A DNA stretch of 64,000 nucleotides from positions 34,655,235 through 34,719,234 of the forward strand of contig CM055607.1 in assembly GCA_029379385.1 (NCBI GenBank), given 5' to 3'. Position numbers and translations under genes: made by a program. Below, piece after piece: positions 1 to 11,936 of this stretch. The DNA comes from Quillaja saponaria (Eukaryota; Streptophyta; Magnoliopsida; Fabales; Quillajaceae). Each line of letters begins with the position of its first letter. The first letter of the stretch is position 1. Under the pieces are notes generated by a model. It saw nothing but the letters and a program-made list of their open reading frames with translations, was not told the DNA's origin and searched no databases.

Positions 1-502
1 TCACAACTGCAGTTCATCAAATTCACAACCATTTTAGGGATTACAAAATATTTTTTTGAAGAATTCCCTTTGATCCCAATCATGGTTGGGAAATTTGCAA
101 TGATTGCTAGGGCTTAAGGAATTTTATAAAGAAAAAAAAGAAAACTTGTTGCAAAAAGAGCTGATAGCTACAGCGAAAGCCTAAGAATCAAAGAGAAAGT
201 AATCAATCATATGAGCTACCTGCAGTACATGATCAACATTGAATATTAGAGAAAACCAAAATCAGAGAAGTAGGGTCTGTTCCAGATCAAGTGGGGTCAA
301 TTTTTTTGTTAAAATAATTGAAAGAATTCCATTATTGAGGCTAAAAAGAAAAAGGGGTTTCTTTCTTTAGAGCCACTCAAATTTCAGAGAGAAGTTTCCT
401 GTGTTTACTATATGCATGACAAAATGAAAAGTGAAAAAAAAAAAAAAAAAAAAAAAAAAGGATAGAGACGGAGTTGTAGTTTTGTAGATGGGAATAACAT
501 AC

Positions 503-611
503 CAGAAGTAAGATCAGCAACACAGACATCTTGAAGAGGTTCAGGATCTGCAGTAGCAATGGCTGAGAACAGAGCAAGAGTAACAACAAGCAGAGAGAGA
601 CTCCGTTTCAT
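503..611 (-). CDS. Germin-like protein, first exon only (gene runs off the left edge)
   Basis: The ATG at 611 opens a 36-codon exon that ends at a GT donor (502–501, GGTATG). The peptide has a hydrophobic signal sequence (MKRSLSLLVVTLALFSAIATA) followed by DPEPLQDVCVADLTS, the typical mature N-terminus of germin-like proteins, including the first Cys of the conserved disulfide. Germin-like proteins are secreted Mn-binding cupins of the apoplast, some with superoxide dismutase or oxalate oxidase activity. Many have one intron at exactly this place. The cupin exon is not in the 500 bases to the left, so it must lie outside the window. Family assignment is firm; subfamily and activity cannot be judged from this exon. 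Confidence 0.82.
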
Positions 612-738
612 AATGAACTAAAACCTGATAATGATCAAAGCACCAAGTAACATAAGCAGAAAGAGGTCTAAAATATACAAAATGATAGGGAGGTTGAAAT
701 TGTTAAAATGAGTTGAAGAAAATGGGTGGGGTTTGGCG

Positions 739-746
739 TATTTATA
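739..746 (-). promoter_or_regulatory. Probable TATA box of the germin-like gene
   Basis: TATAAATA on the − strand, about 130 bases upstream of the germin-like ATG. This is a plausible distance for a plant core promoter with a short 5' UTR. A GA-rich stretch lies just upstream at 760–785. Confidence 0.5.
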
Positions 747-1110
747 AAATTAATATACATAGAGAGAGAGGAGGGGGAGGGAGAAGGTGTTGACAGAGAA
801 ACAGATGCTGTTAATGCAAAGCACGAAACATGCCTATTGTGTTCTTAAATCTATCTTATGCGTTGAAGTTATACCCAAAGAAAAGTCATCCTAGAAACAA
901 GGCCCAGAGTATAAATTTTGCCTGCTCATATTTTGGGCCCTTTTGGAATGAGTTTGACCCCGTATTACATTGCGTCCGTTGCCGCCTTCCTCGTCCAGCA
1001 TTAAATTCTTACAAAAGTCGTAGCCACATGGTTGATGGCTGTTCTTTTTAAGTATATATACATAAATTTTCTAGTTTATCTCTTACAAACTCTAAGGATT
1101 AGTTTTATTA

Positions 1111-1412
1111 TAAAAAATATGACATCTTCATTAATTTCATAAGTTTATATCACTTAAGAGACTGATGCACAAGACCATCATAGATTTTATATTTTGGATT
1201 TGAATTATTTTATGAGATAAATAAAATATAACCATTAATAAAAAATCCAAACGCAAAGAGACTGATGCCCAAAATATGACATCTTCATTGATTTCATGAG
1301 TTTATATCATTTAGAGACTGATGCACAAAATCACCAGAGATTTATATTTTGGATCTGAATTATTTTATGAGATGAATACCATTTAACGGTTGAAAATAAA
1401 AAAATCTCTGAG
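1111..1412. repeat. Two-copy direct tandem repeat, period about 157 bp
   Basis: The phrase atatgacatcttcatt…agagactgatgcacaa…ttatgaga occurs twice. The shared word gacatcttca sits at 1121 and again at 1278. Copies are roughly 85–90% alike by eye. No coding potential. It lies in the upstream region of the germin-like gene. Confidence 0.8.
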
Positions 1413-3022
1413 AAAGTCTTCCACGCTAAGGTAATAGAAACATAGACCTTCCTCCATTCTCCAATCTCAAACGTCAAACCTACTTCAAAAACAAATACTA
1501 ATAGAAGAGCTTATTTTCATTGTTGGGCAATACAGTTATTAACTGTTGAGCTTAATTTTTTAATTAAAAAAGAAAAAAGAAAAAAAAGAAATAGAACCAA
1601 GTTCTTTGAACTTGGAGAGAAGATTGGGAAAATAAACCCTGGCAGGCACCTACTAAAACAAAACATAGATTGCTCCAATTGAGAAGGCTTTCTTAAAATT
1701 CTTAATCCCCACTAGGCAGCAATCATACATGCTGAAAACATATAATATTTCCCACTTAATGTTTGAAATTGAAAGTGTCTAAATTAAGGCTTCCAAATTT
1801 CGTCAAGGTTCAGAAGCTCAGATAATATATATGGTTTGGTAGAAAACTGTACAATATAAAAAAGAAGTAAGCAGCTGCAAGGAAGGAGGTCCATACAAAA
1901 TGCTGAAGCTGCTAGATTAAAACAAACGATATGCGGCCACAATCAAAATGTATTAATTATAGTTGGATAGGATTATTTGACTTGTACTTTTGGACTACAT
2001 TAACAAATTGGAAAATTGCACGTAAACCTTGACGCTTGATCTTCCCCAGCCTAACTGCAAGAAATTTTGAAGTGATTATGAACTTATAACTCCAGCATTA
2101 TAGTAAGATAAAAAAAAGTGGGGATGTTATGATACAACAACCTCAAGGGGCATAATAAGAACATAAATATTTTTCCTACAAGAAATTTAGAGGTTTCATC
2201 CAAAGTGAAAAATTATTTTCTTGACATCCAAATTTGGTTGCAACTCATGGAAAGACATGAAACAGCTGACTGGGCAACAATATCGTACAAGATACTTGAA
2301 TGAAAAATAAAATATTGTACTGTGTTTCTAAATATAGTTAGAAATCACTGTTACTTATTATTACTATACTATATTGATTGCAATGATTAAACTGTCAAAA
2401 TAAGTTTCCGACTGTTTAAGCAGCCTCAAATGAGACACTTTCTGCTTTTGGTTCAGTATTAAAAAGATCTTAAAGATTTCTGTTCTTCATTTTTCAGCCC
2501 CCCTTCTATCAGAGTTCTACATGACAACACATATTCTTCATGCTTTGTCTAAATGAAAAATGAAAAGTAACACTTCTTACCACAAGCATTCCTGTATATC
2601 GCTGAGCATGGTTTTTATAAAATCTAGCTTACGACAATTAATGTTGTACATTCATCTCAATCTAACTTTCCTTCAATTTCCCAACTCAGAAGGATTAGTT
2701 CCAGTTTCATTACAATATAGAATCTTTCATCTGGGCATCAAACTGAAGGTTTTGGGAGGGGGAAAGAACTCCCCTTCTTCACCAGAATAAGCTAAATAAA
2801 CGATAAAGGGAAAACTTAACTCTTCTCAGAAAAACTAAAGAAATAAAAAAGCAATTCAGGACAGTAATTTCTTAGCAGCTGCATTCATTTTGATAAGATT
2901 CTTGAGTGAAAGCAGTAGAGGAAAATAACAGCACGCAGAAGTGAAAGATACATTGATTGAGAATTCTGACCTGATCAAGATGCAGTTGGCTCTAGCACTC
3001 TATTGTCATGTTACAAAGCTAA
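1413..3022. other. Gene-free interval with the 3' flank of FEN1
   Basis: Low-complexity AT-rich DNA between the germin-like promoter repeat and the FEN1 stop codon. The right part (about 2400–3022) is presumably FEN1 3' UTR, since that gene reads leftward. The open frame at 2560–2790 has no recognisable similarity and looks like chance. Confidence 0.5.
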
Positions 3023-6000
3023 CTACTTCTTCTTCTTACCAACTGTGGCCTTTGCCTTTTTGTTTCCTTTAGCTGTATTCTCTGGTGTTTCCTGTCAAAC
3101 ACAGACCCCAGAGATTACAATCCAGAACAGAATGAGGTCTGAATAACATGTATCTTGGCAATCAGAAATACTGACATGTCCCAGGATTATAAAAATGAAG
3201 GGACAGTATTAAGAAAATAGAGGCATCTAAACCATGGAGGTTAAAAGATATTAAAAGAAAAAGAAAAAAAAATATATGAACAGTCAAAAATAGACAAACA
3301 CTGGCTTGGATTAGCCATACATTCACATCTCTGACTACATCCCAGAGAAAGTATAACGTGAGTGTGATATAAATAGGCGAAAAAGATCCCTTTACAATAG
3401 CAACCAACAAGACATATGAACTTACATGCTAAAGGAACCACAGGAAGTCATATATGGAATTACAATGCAAGTAGCAACTTACCCTTTAAGACATGATTTT
3501 TATTAATGTGAGAAGACCTGATATGGTTCAGTTTCTTACATGATACACTATCAAAAGAAATAATTATAAAAACCATAATGATGAACAGCTATGATCTTCT
3601 ATCACTCCCTTATCAATCATTGTAATCATGTCAAATACTATGATGCTGTAATTAAGTAGAATATGAATAAGCACAGATTGGCTCTGAAGGTTCACCAGGG
3701 TTTTTCGACTTCAGGCACCAAAGGAGACACCTCTGGATAATGGCACCGAATGCTTGGAAGCAAGATCAATAATAGGAAGGCTTAAGTTACCATTGACCAT
3801 GGGCCTTGACCAGTTAAAGAGATGCACAGAGGACATCTTATGCTGAATTGCTGGTTTGAATGTTCTAAGCACGCATTTGCTTTCCTGTCATCCAGTGTAG
3901 TGAGAAATTATGGTAGCCAATCAGGTTCAGGAATTCTAATAAACATGGGCGGAGTTTTTCTTTTGGGTTGTTTGTTTCTAAAGATTTGAAAGGAAAGGCA
4001 AGCCAATTTTCATTTGAATAGAAGGAGGGAAAAATAAAAGAAATAACAAAAGAACTCCAAATCCACAAGTAGTGGAGAAATGGTAGAGATCAAGACATAT
4101 ACATATTGCTTGAAACACTTACACTTGTAAGTGTTTGTTTTTGCCACTATTAAACACAATAACATACATAAACATACTGGTAAATGAAAGAAACATGTGT
4201 TAAACTTAAAAGCACCCATATCAGCCAAATAATGAACTACAGGGATCAATATCTTAGGAGTTCAAAAGTATCACACCTTCTACTAAAGGTGTTTATAATA
4301 TTCTTAATTAAGAGATCTATAATGTAATGGAAATAGTACTTTTCAAGTTCAATAGCGTTACGATTGCAAAGAAACACAAGGAATAATGAACAAAAAATAA
4401 AGGTTTGTCATACAAACACATCATTTGTGTTTACTGCTCAGTGTTCACTGGAAATATGATGATAGAGAAACGCTTAGCAGGCTTTCTTCCTCGTTAACCT
4501 TCAAAACTAGTGGACATACCTTTCGTTTAGTGGGTGCGGGTGCAGATGGATTAGCTGCCGGCTTAAAAAATGATTCCAATCTGTAAGTAGAAAAGCAATT
4601 AGTGACCCAAGAAAGAAGATTCTTTAAGCATCATTATTTACATAAATCACTCACCGGCCTTGTGATGACTTGTTCTTTGCTGCTTTAATTTTTTCTATTG
4701 CCTAAAATTGATATAGAAATCATCATAAACCATGCGAATAATGTACCCTATTTCTCAAACATTATTGAATGCCTACTTGAGAAGTACATGATGATGATTA
4801 GGCGGCTCACCTTTGTCACTCTGTCACTGTTGAACCCATTTTCATTCACCAGGAAGGTAATCAGACCCTGTAAGAAAGGCAAGAAAATGCAACCATATAT
4901 CTTACCTGAGAACTGAAAACATAACCATACACAAATACGTATATATATATCATACACATGTAACTTTTCAACCAAGAGAGAAACCTACTTCTTCATCGGG
5001 AGCAGTCCACTTAATCTCAAGTTGCTCCTCTTCTTTAAAGACTAATGGTTCTTTAAAAAGCCGTCGAGCCTCTTGATATGGCCAATCATCTGGTATTTGG
5101 TACCTGAATGGATGCAAAACATAATTAATGGTGAACGATTAGCACATAAACAGCATCAAGATTGCACATTAAATACAACTCAGCTCAACTAAACCTTAAA
5201 TTCCAAACTAGTTGGGGTTGGCTATATATCTCATTTTTCTCTATTCGCATCAATCTAAGGAGTAAAAAATTATTCACCATATAGCAAGATGGATTTCTTG
5301 ACTTTTCATCCTACATTAAAACTTTTTGAAGTCATAAACATAGATGCAGGCATAACCGACCCGACCAGAAAACTTAGTCAATAAAACACTGAAGAGACCC
5401 ATGGATTAATTAACCTAAATTGATGTAATCAATGTCTAACACTTCCCGCGACAGAAGTACAAGAAAGGCAAGAGTTTTACAGGAAGCTGTATAACAATTT
5501 GGTAAATTTGAAAGGGACGATCCAATTTGAGCTCAAACATATAATTGGTGATGCAAGCATAGACTTAAAGAAATGCGATGCAAGAAATAGCAATTCTTGA
5601 CCCATGCTTTCAACTTCATTTTTTAGGTTAAATAAAGAATCACGTGATTAATTATGACCTCAATCATCATCAAATGATGAGTTCTAAACATGCGTTTATC
5701 GTTCGTTAATATGTTTCAAACACATAAAGCGGACATGCTTTTGTTAGAAAATATTGATTCTCAAGCTGAAAGATATGAAACACCTTTCTTTGTTTATGTT
5801 CTCCAATATATTCTCTATAGAGCTATGTTGACGTATGAGTTTCAAAGCCGTCAGTCCTCCAATCCCTGTTGCAGACTTTATTATCTAACCAGTGATTTCA
5901 GAAGTATAATTGAATAGTTGTATATTATAAATAAAGAAGAAACTTCACATCTGTAAATGAACAAAATACCTCGAATGCTGTCACAATAATCACATCCAGA

Positions 6001-8037
6001 AAGAATGCACAAGTCAATGAATTGATCCATGGTAAGATTCAGCTCCTCCAATACCTGAAGCAAAGTAATTATCAAAAGAGTGGATCAGATAGTAACAATT
6101 ATGTCCGAGTTAAAAGCTTAAAGCACCTTGGCAACTTCAAATTCCATGACAGGGATTTTTCTTGAGCTCGGGTCCATTAAATGGCGAAGAAATCTCGGAG
6201 CCCCAAAAGTTAAGGAGTCCATGTCTTCAGAAGCCACAGCATAAACCTAAAATGAATAAATGTCAGTAAATTCTTAACATATCATGTAACTTTGTAAATA
6301 TACAATACTTCCAGAAAAATCCAGAAAAAAATATGAAGCATAGATTTCCAGTTATGAAACCAACCAGAAACTGACATTGTTAATTGGCATATACATGAAA
6401 TGAAGACCTTCTTGGCGTTGTAAATGGATTGTTTAAAATTCCAATTGAAACATATTGTAATCAATTTCTTTCATTTCTTTTGTTTCAATAAGTCTGTCCA
6501 TGGAAAAAATAAAATCAGGGATCACTTGCCTTTCCAGATTTGCAAAGTGAAGCACACTGTGCTTCTGCTTCTGACGGAGCCTGCAGAAACAAAAGTCATA
6601 CCCAGTGCTGTAGAATACTTAGCAAAAGACACACATAGTGAAAAGCCAGCCATAAAATATATTCACTAGTGTAATGTACCTCAACAACAGGCACTCCCAT
6701 GAGTCTTAGAAGTCTCTTGCAGTCGTCATTGTGCTGCTTAGTCACCTTGCAAAAGTGAAGGGAACATGGCCTCAAGTTTATGCAAAAATCACATGCTTTT
6801 ATACCCAGAACATAGAAAATTTCCCATATAACAGATTCTCATACCTTGAAAAGTGTTTAAGAATATAGTGCTAAATCTTGAGCCCACAATGAATTTAATG
6901 TGAAAGGAAAACGTAGAAGCAAAGACCCACCTTCACAGTCCGTTTACTGAATTTCTCAATGTCTTCCTTATTGCCACTCTGTAAGGATGACAAAAGGCAG
7001 CCACGTGATGCATTAACCCACAAAAAAAAAAAAAAAAATGAAATAAACAAAAGGGCAAACCTCCATGGCTTCTGCTAAATCCTCACTGGCATCAGCCCTC
7101 TTTGTGAAACTGCATTACAAATTTTATTATGAAGGGAATACTACAAGGCAATCAATTTTTCCTTCAGTAACTAATCTTACTATATAAAAATTTAATAAAT
7201 AAAATGACATCTACATTTTGACAGTAAAAATACCGTTTTGACAGCTCCTGTTTCTTCAAATCTGGAGGCTTCCCGTCGAAAACATAGCTGAAAAAAATGA
7301 GCAATAGGCAGTTCAAAAAATCCACACGTTTCACTCAAAAAAATTGAGGGTTTATTAAAAAAAAAAAAAACTTACACGGGCTTCAGTCCAGATTCCAGAA
7401 GTCTAATTGTCCGCGAGAACATGCCTTGCAAATGACTGTAAATTAAACCCGATACAATATCAATGTCATTATAAGGGGAACACGTAAATTTGTTATGCCC
7501 ATTAGCAAATGAACTGAGCAAATAAGATTTAAACTAATCTTTTACTTCATTTTCATAGAAAATTTTGATTAACGTTCCCTAGAAAAAGGATTATTTCACT
7601 CAAAAAGAGGCAACTCTCAAAGGTTACCTAGTAACTTCACCAGCCTCATTAGTCAACATCTCAGCCCCACTTCTTCCCACAACAATCTGCACCAAAATGG
7701 CCCAACGCTTTAGTACATTCTAAAAAAAAAGACAGCGTTTCTATAACTAACAAAAACATACAAGGCCAAATTTTTAAAAAACAAATGGAGAGAATACGGA
7801 CGAGAAACTGGTAGATGCTCATGCTGGCATCAATGGCAATCTTGCGGCCAAAGAAGCTCTCGAATTTCTGCTCCTTCATGGCTTTTGGGGCATTATCCGC
7901 TAAAAGCTTCGTTAAACCCTAGCAGAGACATCAATCAAAAATGGGCCATCAATTAAATCAATCTCCAAAAAAAGTTTTTGAAAATTACAAAGCTTAGAAA
8001 AACTATGATATTCCGAATTCAATACCTTTATGCCCAT
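3023..8037 (-). CDS. FEN1: Flap endonuclease 1, 17 exons, 383 aa
   Basis: Structure-specific 5' nuclease that removes RNA-primed flaps during Okazaki-fragment maturation and long-patch base excision repair in the nucleus. Exons, high to low: 8037–8026, 7918–7802, 7686–7628, 7435–7376, 7287–7234, 7109–7061, 6978–6931, 6745–6680, 6580–6530, 6246–6127, 6054–5970, 5865–5784, 5103–4989, 4867–4811, 4701–4655, 4580–4520, 3091–3023. The frame is open throughout and totals 1152 nt. The start MGIKGLTK is the invariant FEN1 N-terminus. Metal-binding motifs are present: IAIDAS (Asp34), [21 protein letters not shown] and GCDYCD. A PCNA-interacting box QGRLESFF sits at about 339–346, followed by a Lys-rich tail. 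Oddities: the first coding exon is 12 nt and intron 9 is GC–AG. Confidence 0.96.
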
Positions 8038-11000
8038 TTTGCTTGTAAATCGGACAGTATCTTAGAGCAAAAACACAAAATTGGTGAAAACAAAATCGCA
8101 GAAAGCTATTATAGAAATATGTACTGCTTCCCGCCCTACTCTAAACTAGCGAGCTAAAGTCAGTCTAATCCTTGTCACGTGAGGAGCACGCCCTGAATCA
8201 TAACAGACATTATGAATTACACCTATGGTAGTTTCTTAGTGGGCTTGTTTGGTTATGTTAATGGGCCTTAACAGTATGGGATTTGAGGAATTCGAGACCA
8301 AACAAAAAGCCCAAATATTACATCTATGATTTGTATTCAATAGCACTTTTTCAGAGTTCGAGTCTTCTGTGCTGCAATATGCAGTTGATGTAACTTGCGT
8401 TTTCACGAATAACCATGGTCACTATTGTAAGAACCTTGAGGTTCAGTCATGACGTAAGTGAGGTGAAATTTTTTTTCAATATTATGATGATGCAATGTAA
8501 TTTTCTATCTGATAATGTAAGGTAACATACCTACCTTTTCATTTCTCAGTCAACCCAAAAAAAAAAATGTTTTAAAACTGATATTACGTAACTATATTTG
8601 AGACTTTCAAATTTAAATTGAAGCTCTCATATTAATAACCCATAAAAATTCTAAATTGGCTATATCTTATCTGATGTCTAGTTCACTCAATGACCAAATA
8701 AGTGATGTATGAATATAGGGTATAGTTTATTTGGAAGTAACTTCTCTTTTACGTCATAAAAATTTATTTGTAGAATTTGAATTCTGAGAATGTAAGATCT
8801 ATTATATTTGTTTGATTATTTTAGATTAGAAACTATGTTCATTTTACGCATAGAATCTCTCATATGTTTTAATTATTGTACTATTAGGTTAGGTACTTAG
8901 GCCCAACATAGATACGTTGGTCTGCTTCCAATAGCTATAGACAACTGAAGCGGACAAATAATCATATGTTGGTGAGTATGAAAGCAACCAAGGTTGAAGC
9001 AAGTTGTATGCAGTTATTACACAAGTGGCCAAGCTAGGAAGTGTAGATTTTTTTTTTATAGGAGTTGGTATATCAACTGAACAAAGATAATTGTGTTAAG
9101 AAATGTAATTGAATCGAAATAGTTCTGTTTTGATATCGAATTGGATGGATGTGATTGTGGTTGATTTCCTGCTTCATTATTGACTGATTGGTGAATGATT
9201 GTGATTGATTTTCTATGTAATAATTGTGTTATGATGTCATTCCCTTCTCGAGTGGAAACATGTAATTTGAGAATATCCAATCGAAATAGCAACAACAATT
9301 TTGAATTATAGGACATGCTTGACAACAAAAATAAATTGAAAACTTCTTTTATATTAATTTAAAAGAATTCATGAATTTTGGTGATGGTTGAAAGTGAATC
9401 CATGGAGAATGGATTGTCTGAAAGAAACTGTTAAAGGAGTAAGTGTGAGGTGGGAATCAATTAATGATTCTTTCTTTTTCTTTTGCATGATTGAAGAAAC
9501 AGAAAGTAGAAGAACAAGAAAGATAGGATTAAACCATACCATGTTATAAAAAGAAATTGAATTGGAATAATTGTGTTTTGATATTGAATTGGAGAGTTGT
9601 AATATGTTAGAAAAGAGATTGGATTCGAATGGTTGTGTCATGTGTGACGTGTGTAAGCCTTTTGTATTTTTGTTTTTTATTCACGTAACAATGTGATTTA
9701 TACATGTATATGGTAAAAATTAAGCTACAATTAAAAGGCATAATAATAATGGAAAACATAAATTAAGGAATCTGCATAATTATCGTTAATTTAATAAATA
9801 ATTTTGGGGTTGATTATAAGGCTGGTTTCATACATGATTTGCGGATGATTGATCAATAATTGTGGCTAATTTTTTACAAGAATTGTAACTAAGTTTTTTA
9901 CAAGAATTATGACATGATGTATGCCACTAAATTGTTATTATCATCTTGATATGACAGTAGTTGTCAGCTGATTTTTTTTTAGTCAAAGAAGGATAATGAC
10001 TTATGTCTCCCCTTTATGTATGACTCCTAGACCATATGTCCACACTACAGGATAAAGGAAGATCATCCTATATTTGAGAAGAAATAAAACTTGACTTTGT
10101 TCATCACTAAGAATTGTAAGAGTTGCCAGAACTCGAAACTTTAAGTAAAAAATTTTAAATTTAAATTTTACTTATATAAAATTAAATTAAGATAAAAGAA
10201 AGACAAAAAGACCGAGTAAGAGATTTCATGGCAAAGAAATCTCTAGATAAGATGTCAAGTGTCATGTTTGGTCTTATCAACAAATAAAGTATCATGTTTG
10301 AAGATTTTAAAATAACATGTTTGTGATGTGTTCGTGAGTAGACATAAAAATGGATCGATCACTCATCTAATATCTATTTTTATCTAAATATTTTAAAATC
10401 TAACGTGATAGGTAGCCAAAACTTAGAAACAAATTTAATTGATTTGAATTAAGTTAATATTACATTTCTTTTCTTTGTCTTTTTACATTTATATTTTATC
10501 ACCAATTCATTTATGAACTTAACTCATCTTAAAAAAATTATGATCTAGTGTGGATTCAATGCGATTTACAAATCGTTTAATTATAAACGCATACCTATAT
10601 ATTATAGACAAGATATTTGACCTAACGAATCAAATGTGGATCTTTAATTACAAATTATAAATTTTAGATATGAGAAAAAGATGAACAAACATATTATGAA
10701 AAGAGATAAGATCAATAGGTATCTTGCTAAAAGCAAATAGCTAGAATGGATGGATGGAATGTGGGGTATTAAATCATGCTTTATGAGAAAAGAAAATGAT
10801 AGTCCATAACATTGTGTTTAATTGAGATAGATAGGGAAGCAACGAAAACCTTTATGAATTATTATGCTACGTCTTTTCATTATTTACAGAAATCACCGGG
10901 ACCTAAAGAGAAAAAGGATTCATTATACATACCCAAGTCTAAGTCTAATCTTCTTTCTAGGTCTTACCAAGTTTAGTAACCACTAGGCCACTAATTATTT

Positions 11001-11055
11001 ATAAATTCTCACATATTTTATTATAGTTAATAATAATGATGTATTTTTCGTTTCA
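8038..11055. other. Gene-free interval: FEN1 promoter side, then AT-rich DNA
   Basis: About 100–200 bases next to 8037 should hold the FEN1 5' UTR and promoter. From 9056 to 9641 there are loosely repeated phrases (ttgaattggatgg, attgtgttttgatat) that give two look-alike but meaningless − strand frames. A short direct repeat around ttttttacaagaatt occurs at about 9870–9912. No gene recognised. Confidence 0.5.
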
Positions 11056-11064
11056 TTATTTTAT

Positions 11065-11927
11065 GAGTAATGCTACGTACATATATTTCTCACACAATTT
11101 TCTCACGTAAATATCATGTTAGATTCTTATTATCATAACCAAACACTCTAAATCATCTTTTACCATATTAGCCTCTAATTTTTATTATCTCATACAATTC
11201 ATAATTATTCTATATATATGTATATATATTTTATTTTATTTTCATTTTTCTCCTTTTTCTCCTAACTTCCCTCCTCTAGGGTTTTTTTTTAAAATTATTT
11301 TCTTTCATTTTTTAAAATCAATAGAAACTAACAAAAATATTAAAATTTTGGTAATTTTTATCCTAATTTTTTCGATAGCTTTTTCATTGTTTATTTGGTT
11401 GAAGAAAAAGTTTAAGAAATAAAAAACTAAAAGATTGTTATTTCTTGTGTTTTTTCCTATTTTCATTTCATTGACATTCTAATATATTTCTTCAATTAAA
11501 AAAAGAAAAGAAAAAAGGAGTAAGTTAATTTAATTCTAGGAATTCTTTTTGTTCTCAATTTTTTTTTTATATCAGAAGATTAATTTGTTCTTGTTATTTA
11601 CTTCTTCTTTTTTTTAATGGTGATTTTTATGAATTTATTTGCATTGGAAACTATTAAAAATATGTAGAATAAAAAAGAAAAATAATGAGAAATAGTTATG
11701 GTGGTAGACAAAATATTAAAAGAAAATAGATAAAGACAAACTAAAGGTAATAAAAATTTTTTTAATCTTTTGTTGTAATTAAGTGTATTATATAATTAAT
11801 TGAATTAATATAATGAGCGAAATTAGTAGATTAATATAGTAGTAAATGATTTAGAGTGGTTGGTTATAGTGATAAGAATATAATGTGATATTTGCGTAAA
11901 AAAATTGTGTGATATATAACATTACTT
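11065..11927. mobile_element. Mutator-like MITE, 863 bp, with long terminal inverted repeats
   Basis: The left end (GAGTAATGCTACGTACATAT…) and the reverse complement of the right end (AAGTAATGTTATATATCACA…) align for about 115 bases with roughly 80% identity by eye, including a shared AACCACTCTAAATCAT-type block. The element is bounded on both sides by the perfect 9-bp direct repeat TTATTTTAT (11056–11064 and 11928–11936), the target-site length made by Mutator-like transposases. The interior is AT-rich with no transposase frame, so it is non-autonomous. Superfamily rests on TSD length and long TIRs. Confidence 0.85.
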
Positions 11928-11936
11928 TTATTTTAT

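Noticed and set aside
1..502. Search for the germin-like cupin exon at the left edge
   Set aside because: No frame with cupin boxes is present; the region behaves as intron sequence.
9056..9641. Two similar 90-codon − strand frames sharing an NSISK.NY phrase
   Set aside because: The likeness comes from underlying degenerate DNA repeats; composition and codon use are not gene-like.
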